Positions 56,403-64,000 of a DNA stretch of 64,000 nt are shown here, one piece after another. The stretch covers positions 31,416,690 through 31,480,689 of the forward strand of contig OZ026530.1 of assembly GCA_964019695.1 (NCBI GenBank), given 5' to 3'. Below the pieces are notes generated by a model. The model had not been told where the DNA came from. It was given only the letters and a program-made list of their open reading frames with translations, and searched no databases. Position 1 is the stretch's first letter. Every line of letters starts with the position of its first letter. The translations under genes and the position numbers were made by a program. This DNA is from Loripinus fragilis. Its lineage: Eukaryota > Mollusca > Bivalvia > Lucinida > Lucinidae.

Positions 56403-56602
56403 CAAGGAGCGCAGTGGCTCAGTGGTAGAGTGCTTGACTCGGGACCAAGGGTTCGAGCCTCACCGGCGTCACTGTGTTGTGTCCGTGAGCAAGACACATT
56501 AATCCTAGCTTAGTACTGGTTCAACCCAGGAAGACCTGTCCCTTTATAACTGAAAGATTATTGATGGGAAGTAAAGAATCAAATCAAACAAATTAAACAA
56601 AA
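56403..56602 (+). mobile_element. SINE family 1, perfect 14-bp target duplication
   Basis: AGTACATAAACTTA at 56389-56402 is repeated at 56603-56616. Head GGAGCGCAGTGGCTCAGTGG, box B GGTTCGAGCCTCACCGG, tail GATGGGAAGTAAAGAATC and AAATCAAACAAA. A worn relative starts at 56900 (GGCAGTGGCTCAGAGG). Confidence 0.95.
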
Positions 56603-56990
56603 AGTACATAAACTTATTGCCATCAGATGATATTTATGTGCAGTCTCCCCAATCACCTTCACATGCCTTCTCTACTTGCATGTATCTAGCAGAGCTAGGA
56701 GTTTATCATTGATGGTCTGAGTCTTCATTACATAGACAGCTATATGTCACTAAAACAGCTTTAGGGTACGTAACATATCCTACTGTTGTCAAACATATTT
56801 AACAAGGATGTCATCTTTAGGTCTCATAATTAGGTAATGCCCCTGGGTTGTTTATTAGAACAAACTTGTTACACCAAACTCTACTTAATTTTTTGTAGAG
56901 CAAGGCAGTGGCTCAGAGGTTGAGATTGAGGGGTCCCTGGTTTGATCCTCATTGAAGGCACTGAATAAGCAAGATAATTATACTCTTTAT

Positions 56991-57755
56991 TTGGTCTTTG
57001 GTAAGTCTTTGAATCAGAATGAGTTTGGTAAGTCTTTGAATGATTTTGCTAAGTCTTTGAATGATTTTGCTTAGTCTTTGAATGATTTTGCTAAGTCTTT
57101 CAATGATTTTGATAAGTCTTTGAATGATTTTGCTAAGGCCAAAAAAAATAAATATGTGTGTTTCTTTCTTTCTTCCGATACTTGCAACATCAAGCAAAAG
57201 AAGATGGATATAAACCAAAAGAAGAAAGACGTCATCGCATGGATGGTTGTCATTAAATATCTCAAGTCATCTGGTGATGACTTGTTGCTTCAAACAAGCT
57301 TTTCTGATCTTGGTGATCACATTTTTTGAAATGAAATGCGACGAGAACGTCGCCATCTTGGATTGACAACCATAAAAGGTTTGACTACACACCAAATAGA
57401 ATAAAATCAGGGAAGAATTTGACTACCGGTACTAAAATCCGGGACCGCTCAAGCAGGACCGGATAATGGTCTCGTTTTTTTTTATTTTTGGAGAAAAAAT
57501 GGTAGGGTCGGCAGCTATAAAACAGGGTCGGTCGGCAAACCGTAAATACACTTATTTTTTTTTTTTGGCCTAAGCTTTGAATGATTTGAATGATTTTGTT
57601 AAGTCTTTGAATGATTTTGATAAGTCTTTGAATGAATTTGTTAAGTCTTTGAATGATTTTGGTAAGACTTACTCTTTGAATGATTTTGTAAGTCAGAAGT
57701 TTGAATGATTTTGGTAAGTCCTTGAATGATTTTGGTAAGTCTTTGAATGATTTGT
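56991..57755. repeat. 21-bp minisatellite (AAGTCTTTGAATGATTTTGC), split by an insert
   Basis: Units at 56991-57135 and 57572-57755. At 21 bp it reads KSLNDFA/G in one + frame and LAKSFKD-like on the - strand. I see no start or domain to support a protein. Confidence 0.9.
57136..57571. mobile_element. Foldback element inside the 21-bp array
   Basis: AGGCCAAAAAAAATAAATAT at the left is mirrored by ATTTTTTTTTTTTGGCCT at the right. TAAG occurs at both junctions. The inside has no transposase. Confidence 0.75.
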
Positions 57756-57795
57756 CAGTCACTGCCTTGCTATTGATGTTGATTTTCTATCTCTG

Positions 57796-58085
57796 CCCAC
57801 TAACCCTTAAAGCGCCAATTGCAACAAATGTTGTGTGCTTTTCTCGTCTGCTGAAATGTTTAAGAAGCCTCTATGGTAAGCAGTGTGGACCCAGTAAACA
57901 GTGCGGACCCAGTAAACAGTGCGGACCCAGATCAGACTGCTCCTATAGGAGCAGTCTGTTCTAGGTCCACACTGTTTGCTTTTATACTTAATTCGTCAGT
58001 AATGTTAGGCAGTTATTTGCAGCAGACGACTTCAGCAGACGACATTTTCAGATGCATTTTTTTCTTGGCGCTTTAAGGGCTAATT
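57796..58085. mobile_element. piggyBac-like MITE
   Basis: TAACCCTTAAAGCGCCAATT at the left, GGCGCTTTAAGGGCTAA at the right, CAGCAGACGAC near both inner ends, and a central hairpin AGACTGCTCC/GGAGCAGTCT. Three GCGGACCCAGTAAACAGT-like blocks at 57885-57925 are a small tandem repeat. Confidence 0.75.
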
Positions 58086-58094
58086 TACCCTTAC

Positions 58095-58590
58095 CAAGTT
58101 ACCATGCTGAATCAGGGTACAGTGACAGATAATGATCCGCTGGCAACTCAAAGCCAGCTGATCGTGATCAACACTGTCATCCATTTACAAGTTGATTTCA
58201 CTGTAGTTGGCTAACAACATCATTCAACTGGATACCTAGACTGGCTCCAGTCCTTAAAACATTTGTTCACCAATTTGTCATTTCATATACTTGTAGCCAG
58301 TCTAACTCTGACGGTTCTGTTTTAAACAGAGCTATCAGAGTTAGACTGGCTACAAGTATTAAAACAGAGCCATGAGAGTTAAACTGGCTACAAGTATATG
58401 AAATGACACATTGATGAAAAATTGTTTTAAGGAATGGAGCCAGTCTACAAGTTACCATGCTGAATCAGGTGGTATCCACTTTTAACAGTGACAGATTATG
58501 GTCAGCGAGCTGATCGTGATCAACACTTTATCCATTCACAAGTTGATTTCACTGTCATTGGCTAACAACATCATTCAACTGGATAGCTTT
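58095..58590. repeat. Direct duplication flanking a long foldback
   Basis: 58097-58240 and 58450-58590 share AAGTTACCATGCTGAATCAG, CAAGTTGATTTCACTGT and CATCATTCAACTGGATA. Between them, 58243-58450 folds back (GACTGGCTCCAGTCC / GGAGCCAGTC; CATTTCATATACTTGTAGCC and its mirror). Confidence 0.8.
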
Positions 58591-59016
58591 TGTATAAGTA
58601 CATATTAACCTTTTCATTAGGAAACACTTGATAATTTGATACTACATGTAGATGTAGATTTAGTGAATAAATTTGAAGGGTGTTAAACAACAGCTGGATG
58701 TAATTGTGAATATTGCCAGCAAGTAAGTATTTTTCAGGGTTCTAGCTGGGCCCTGACATTAGGCATGTTAGGGAGAAGTGACTTCTCCCTCGTGACTTCT
58801 CCCTCCAGGAAAATTAAGGAAAAGTGACAGTCAGATAGGGAGAAGTTATAGCACAAAAATTAAGACAATTTCTGCAATTTTTTAGCCGGGAGCCGGACAA
58901 AACATCCCGCGATAAAAGTTGAAAATTGGGAAAGATGTCAACAAATTTGTCATCTGCTGCAGTCGTGATTGGCGCTTTAAGGGTTAATGCAAAATTACCC
59001 AGCATGTGAAGGTTAA

Positions 59017-59223
59017 CCCTTAAAGCGCCAATCACGACTTCAGCAGACAACAAATTTTGCTACATCTTTCCTAATTTTAGACAAAAATGAGGTATGATAT
59101 TTCATGAGAATCGTCTGCCAGCAGACGATTATCATGAAATTTCATCCCTTATTTGTTATTTTTGAAAAAACAGCAAAATTTGGAATTGTCGTCTGCTGCA
59201 AATTATAGGTGGCGCTTTAAGGG
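59017..59223. mobile_element. piggyBac-like MITE with exact TTAA borders
   Basis: TTAA at 59013-59016 and 59224-59227 flank CCCTTAAAGCGCC and GGCGCTTTAAGGG. Inner CAGCAGACAACAAATTTTGC and its mirror. A second worn copy ends at about 58985. Confidence 0.9.
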
Positions 59224-59437
59224 TTAAACGAGAACAACAACATCAGCAAAAAAAAACAAAACAGTCTTCTATTGATTACTCTACGGTTGGTAGATTTCAT
59301 TGATATGGATTTCATTTTTCAAAGCAATACCTTTGGGGAATGGAACTGTATTCCTGTAAGTGATCTCTTCTATAGAATTTAAGCCTTATTTCCCATAAAG
59401 TTTGATACATGATGGTCCATTATATTAATAATAATGA

Positions 59438-59636
59438 GCCACAGCATGAGATTTTCAATAATTTGACAGCCTCTTCAGCCTCCTTTTAAGCTTAGAAACA
59501 CCAAATGGTGTTCAGTCAGTAGCTTAACAATCAAAGAATACTCAAGCGACTAGCAAAGGGTGCGTATGCGCAGGCTGATCTGAGGCTTTGCTGGTCGCAC
59601 ATACCACATTGTTGGAAATCTCATGCACTGGCTCTT
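59438..59636. mobile_element. MITE, TGAGCCGCGACATG family, diverged
   Basis: TGAGCCACAGCATGAGATTT at the left; ACCACATTGTTGGAAATCTC then ATGCACTGGCTC at the right. Parts of the left arm are deleted. Confidence 0.75.
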
Positions 59637-59665
59637 ATATATTGAGAGGTCACAGGTTATATTTA

Positions 59666-59900
59666 TACCCCCTGCAAATGTAGTTTAGGGGGGTACCGTA
59701 TACTGTTTTCAGCCTGTCCGTCTTTCTGTCTTTCCGCCTTTCTGTACACATTTCAAGGTTTTTATTTGAATAACTTACTTAGCTTTTGTCCAATTTGGAT
59801 CAAATTTGCAACACACCTTGACCATTAGACATTGCATGTTTTGTAGGAAAAAAGGGGCTGAAGGATCAGTATTGCAAGAGTTATTGCCTATGGTAGGACT
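59666..59900 (+). repeat. ATACCCCCTGCAAATG-type repeat
   Basis: TATACCCCCTGCAAATGTAG, a CTGTCCGTCTTTCTGTC run, and TTTCAAGGTTTTTATTTG form a recognisable unit, reminiscent of the left side of the 35888 element. Confidence 0.55.
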
Positions 59901-59906
59901 TATACA

Positions 59907-60112
59907 GTGAGACCTGCCTAAAACGGCCACTCAAAGATATACACAACAATGCTTGTTTAGACGAATGGGCGCTTAATGCAGGTCAAAAGTATTGCAATGC
60001 TCCCTGAGCATTCTGCAATATTTTTGACCTGCATTCTGCGATAATCGGTCTTGAAAAAACAAACATTTTTTTTGTCTTTTTCTGAGTGACCTCTTAAGAC
60101 AGGTTTTACTGC
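59907..60112. mobile_element. Tc1/mariner-like MITE (CAGTAAAACCTGT family), diverged
   Basis: CAGTGAGACCTGCCTAAAAC at the left and TCTTAAGACAGGTTTTACTG at the right, with the hairpin centre GCAATGCTCC/GAGCATTCTG. Confidence 0.8.
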
Positions 60113-61262
60113 ATGAGTATCCAAGTTTAATGAGTATCCAATTTGAAGAGTTAAAAATAATTTTACGACCTGTTATACTTATATATCATTCATATATTAT
60201 GTCACATGTAATTCTATTCCACAGGTATAGCTATAGCTGGAGTCTTCAATAAATACTTACCAGTTAACAGTGTTCAACTCATTTACGCACCCATACCGGT
60301 AAAACAGGGTCGGGTAAGGGGAAACAAAAATATTTCTAAGGTTGGCCGGCCCTCGGTAGAACAAATATATAGTTATATACAGCATGCAAAGAGTAGAATT
60401 AGTTTCTCAGCTCATCAGTTGGTTCTGTATATTATAAGTAACATTTCAAAATGAAATGCTGGTTTGGGCCTTAAGCACCGAGTGCTAAATTAAGCCTGCT
60501 GTGGTGCCCTAATGGGTTGCCTTACTGGTTTCCCAGTATCACACCAGTCAGTTTGTCATTGATAGATATAGATAGAATACTGTTGATAGAGGCAAAAGAA
60601 AATACAGTATGAAGCTAAAATATAAAAAATATTATAAAGGGAATATATAGCATGCAAAGGGTAGAATTAGTTTCTCAGCTTGCGAGTAGGTTCTGTCAAA
60701 GATCTATTGATTGGCCTATCTTTCTGTGTAAATATGTCAACTAATGTTACAGTATCTGACTTCAGCCCAAACTGCAAATCCGATTATGGAATTGAAAACT
60801 GCCGAGCATCAGATAAATCCCTCTTATTATGGATTTTGAATTATAGCTTACTTTTGCGCATTTGCGTGTCAAGATACTTTTCTTGGAAGGGGCTGGTTTC
60901 GACCAAACCCATTTGCACATCTTGTTACAAATAAAACAACTTCACAAAACAACTTCTCAGGAATACCATTAGGGTAGTACGTGTCAAACTGTTATGTTCC
61001 AGATCAGGCTTGACAAAATTTTGTGCCCAATCTGGACCCAAAGTATTTGTAGGGGGATCAGGAGATGACAATAGTCGCATTTTGCTGCGAAAGTGTTGTT
61101 CAAAGCTAGAGTACCCTGTATTTTCGAGTCAATAGTCTAAGAGTTGTATTATAGGCTGTAAAGATAAGGAATTAGTTTTCACTAATGTTACAAAGTAACA
61201 TGCGGAACTGCAAATCTGATTTTGGAATTGAAAATCAAGGCCATCCTGCATGTTTTGTTGTT
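60113..61262. other. Unassigned DNA with local duplications
   Basis: AGCATGCAAAG(A/G)GTAGAATT at 60381 and 60650 and CTGCAAATC(C/T)GATT at 60772 and 61207 show scattered short duplications. No gene is supported. Confidence 0.5.
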
Positions 61263-61276
61263 TGAGTTAATTAATG

Positions 61277-61606
61277 TTTGTTTGCATTGTTGGTTTACGT
61301 CCCAAGTCAACAGCTATGGTCATTGCGGGACGGTCAGTTCACCTACCCAGACTTTTTTCCTGGGCAAGCTTGAACAAGCAGTTAACCATGCAGTAACAGT
61401 AATCGTGCACATACTTTCGCTTATAACTGACAACAACCCTTCATGAATGATTCAGCGGAAGGGAAGAGAATGACCGTAGAAATTATTTCATGATCAATCT
61501 CAACGAAAGTGTGGGACCGGGCCAGGATCGAACTCGCAACACCTGGATCTGCAGTCAGCTTTGCATCTGTAACCAGACACGTTACCGACTGCGCTACGCG
61601 GCATGG
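61277..61606 (-). mobile_element. SINE family 2, reverse, perfect 14-bp target duplication
   Basis: TGAGTTAATTAATG at 61263-61276 is repeated at 61607-61620. Tail (GTTTACGTCCCAAGTCAAC) at the left, head (TTACCGACTGCGCTACGCGG) at the right. Confidence 0.95.
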
Positions 61607-61812
61607 TGAGTTAATTAATGCTTTATGTCTATAGTCAAGAATTTTTCAGTCAACTCAAGACGTTTTCTTAGGCTGAAAGAAGATAAAGTGTCTTGCTCAA
61701 GGTCAAAACAACGGGCCACATGTGGGAGTGAAATGTGCAACCTCTTGGTCAGTAATCTCAAACTTTGTGGTACGAGAGGTGCAGCACTGGTACTCCAGTA
61801 ACTCCACAACAA

Positions 61813-61857
61813 AAATTCTCAACAAAAACAAGTTTTCTTGTTTTGTTGAGAAAATAA
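61813..61857. repeat. Hairpin TTCTCAACAAAAACAAG / CTTGTTTTGTTGAGAA
   Basis: Arms differ at one base. The surrounding 61640-61800 resembles a reverse SINE-like body (GTGTCTTGCTCAAGG). Confidence 0.65.
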
Positions 61858-62255
61858 CTAACATGTAAATTGACTTTGTTGAATCAGCATCATCAGTATT
61901 TTTTGTCTGCTGCTGAGAAAACATGCCAGCCCATGGGAAAGTTACATACTTCAACTTGTAACCTACTAGCGTCGTCGTCCTCTGCTGATAGCTTTTGCAA
62001 ACAATCTGGATCCAAACTGTTTGACACTCTGATGATATTCCTGAATGGATTGTTCGAAAAAGATGATTTTGAAAAAAATCAGGAGACAACAAAAAGCACA
62101 AAAAATTACACAGTGCGCAACGAGTTAAACATAGTTCTCTCTCAACATGTTTCTCCATGTGAAATTGTGTCTTTGAGCGTGCTGGTTAAACCCAGGACGA
62201 TGTCCCAACTTTACTGAAAAATTGTTGACTGGGACATGTATAAAGCATCAACACA

Positions 62256-63028
62256 AATTTTGCATGTTTTTTGTCGTCTGCTGATTATTTTCAAAATTGA
62301 TTCAAAAAATATTTCAGGACCCATCAGAGTCAGTTTGGATCCAGACCAGGCCCGATGGTACTTCCTGCAATTCTCTTGCAATATTTTGGACCATTTGGAA
62401 AAATCTCCTTTTCAATTTAGAATCAAGCCTCACATGTATTTAAGGCGTAGTATTATGTATGAAAAATCTGAGTTTTTTTTAGCCAGAACTGTTAAGGAAA
62501 ATTAGTTTGGTAGCAGGTATTAGGTCAGCCCTATTAAAATCCATTATTTTAATTACCCACAAGCTAGGCTAAATACATTTTTTCACTTTTCCATAAAATT
62601 TGTAGCGCTGCAGCACCAGAAAATTCCTTCAATAATGTTTATTGTTGAATGTTGAAATATGTTTATTGTTATGCACATCCGTGGTCTGATTCCACGGAAT
62701 CGGCCAAGGCAGTTCTGAATTATTTTTGTACATGATGTTTAAGTGAGGCTCTTTTGAACCTTTTCTCAGGTTTCTGAGTTTATTTTAAGTTCCAAATCTT
62801 ATTACATGTAGCTGGTTCTAAAGTAGAATTTCTCATGAAATATGTTGGACTTGTAAATATTTTATGTCTGAAATCTCCAGGGATTGTGGAGTTATAGGAC
62901 AAAAACCATTGTAAAACTAAGTTGCTTGTTAATGCAATAATTCTGAAATTGGTCTGACTGAAGATAACACAGGATAAGTGGCTATGAACCAGACACTGAA
63001 CCAGGTCTGCTGATAAGTTTTGCCAGCG
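62256..63028. other. Unassigned intergenic DNA
   Basis: Apart from TTTGGATCCAGACCAGGCC (foldback family piece) at 62335, nothing is recognised. Confidence 0.5.
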
Positions 63029-63040
63029 CAGGTCCAACAA

Positions 63041-63371
63041 CAACCGGGCAGCAAAGAGCAGTCTGTAACGTGTCTGGCTACAGATGGGAGTCTGACTGCA
63101 GATCCAGGGGTCGCAAGATCGATCCTGGCCCGGTCCCATACTTTGGTGGAGATTGATCATGAAATAATTTCTACGGTCATTCTCCTCCCTTCTGCTGAAT
63201 CATTCAAGAAGGGTTGTTGTCAGTTAGAAGCAAAGTATGTGCACGGAGTACTGGTCAACTGCTTGTTCAAGCTTGCCCAGGAAAAAGTGTGGTTAGGTAA
63301 ACTGACCGTCCCGCCATGACCATAGCTGTTGACTCGGGACGTTAAAAGCAACAAAACAAACAAACAAAAAA
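63041..63371 (+). mobile_element. SINE family 2, 12-bp target duplication
   Basis: CAGGTCCAACAA at 63029-63040 is repeated at 63372-63383. The head is mutated (GCAAAGAGCAGTCTGTAACG) but body and tail are intact. It interrupts a GGTCC...CTGGATCCAAACTG foldback element. Confidence 0.93.
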
Positions 63372-63784
63372 CAGGTCCAACAAACATTGGGCCTGGAGCT
63401 GGATCCAAACTGTTTGACTCATGGTTCTCCTTATCTTGAAACTTTACCCAGCATGCCATATTAGAATGTGCAATTTAATGTTCATGTTTTTGAGAATATA
63501 ACTATAGGCGCTTTGTTAATCCAATTATTCAGCTAATTATTCTTATAAATGTCCCTCTTCAAAAGGGGGTGGTGAAACTTAATTTTTTTTTTGTTAATTG
63601 GCCATTAAAATTGGTCTGGGCCCTGATAAAGCAGGATAATCTTTGGGAGTGCTCGGACCAGTTCACTGTTAAGAATATGTCTTGGGCAAAAGATGTCGTC
63701 TGTATCACAGTGTTTGCTTTTATTTCCTCTATATCATTGTACTGTGTGCTAAATGTTTTCATGGAAATCTTAAACAGAAATGTG

Positions 63785-64000
63785 CCAATTTGCAACAACA
63801 ATGTGGTATGTGCGACCAGCAAAGCCTCAGATCAGCCTGCGCATACTGCATACGTGCAGTCTGATCAGAGCTTTTGCTGGTCACTTGAACATTCCATAAG
63901 TGTTAAGCTTAACTGACTGAACATCATTTGGAACTTCTAAATGGCTTAAATGGAGGCTGCACAGGAGAGCCTGAGTCTATACTCTTGTAAAAATGCCACA
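63785..64000. mobile_element. MITE, TGAGCCGCGACATG family, cut by the window end
   Basis: ACAACAATGTGGTATGTGCG, GCCTCAGATCAGCCTGCGC, CAGTCTGATCAGAGC and CATCATTTGGAACTTCTAA are in the reverse order of the copy at 22460. Confidence 0.75.

Noticed and set aside
61640..62255. A clean further SINE with target duplication
   Set aside because: Body-like pieces (GTGTCTTGCTCAAGG; CCCAGGACGATGTCCC) occur in opposite orientations and I could not find matching borders.

Overview
The window looks like nuclear DNA of a marine invertebrate, most likely a bivalve mollusc. The evidence is an AT-rich base composition, GT-AG introns of 0.7-2.9 kb, tRNA-derived SINEs, very many short foldback DNA transposons, a Penelope-like element, and tandem-repeat elements of the kind described in bivalves. 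The bivalve assignment is inference from repeat style; no species marker is present.

Gene region (1-10.6 kb). The only host gene I can support is the 3' part of a FES/FER-type non-receptor tyrosine kinase on the + strand. Seven exons (585-785, 3666-3842, 4614-4827, 5563-5686, 6496-6647, 8003-8125, 9753-9913) join in phase to give 383 codons. They cover the SH2 domain and a complete, apparently catalytically intact kinase domain, and end at TAA. The F-BAR half must lie upstream of the window. Decayed tandem copies of three exons sit inside or just after the gene: about 7 copies of the end of the SH2 exon plus intron (152-bp units, 1319-2420), one copy of the catalytic-loop exon (about 5905-5975), and two copies of the last exon plus 3'UTR (9966-10446). 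A Tc1/mariner-like MITE sits 3 nt after one exon and now supplies most of its splice donor.

Repeat region (10.6-64 kb). I find no host gene here. It holds a 20-bp minisatellite (11.53-13.13 kb) split by a MITE with a 5-bp target duplication; repeats of about 160-200 bp (13.3-14.3 kb, again inverted at 34 kb); SINEs of three tRNA-derived families with similar 3' tails, several with clean 12-14 bp target duplications; a LINE broken into pieces by other elements (27.9-30.2 kb); a frameshifted Penelope-like reverse transcriptase on the - strand (30.8-32.5 kb); a possible 4.7-kb hAT-like composite (33.8-38.55 kb) enclosing a 158-bp tandem-repeat element; a nested MITE-in-MITE block (45.3-46.4 kb); a 7.9-kb array of a 19-bp unit (46.82-54.77 kb, about 418 copies); a 21-bp minisatellite split by a foldback element (57.0-57.75 kb); and many piggyBac-like, Harbinger-like and mariner-like MITEs.

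The most unusual points are the repeated exon-scale tandem duplication within one kinase gene, the transposon-supplied splice donor, the 19-bp array whose unit resembles a 3' splice site, and a shared GATCAGACTG-type core in otherwise different foldback families. Long open frames within the minisatellites are by-products of repeat units that carry no stop codon on one strand, and are not genes.
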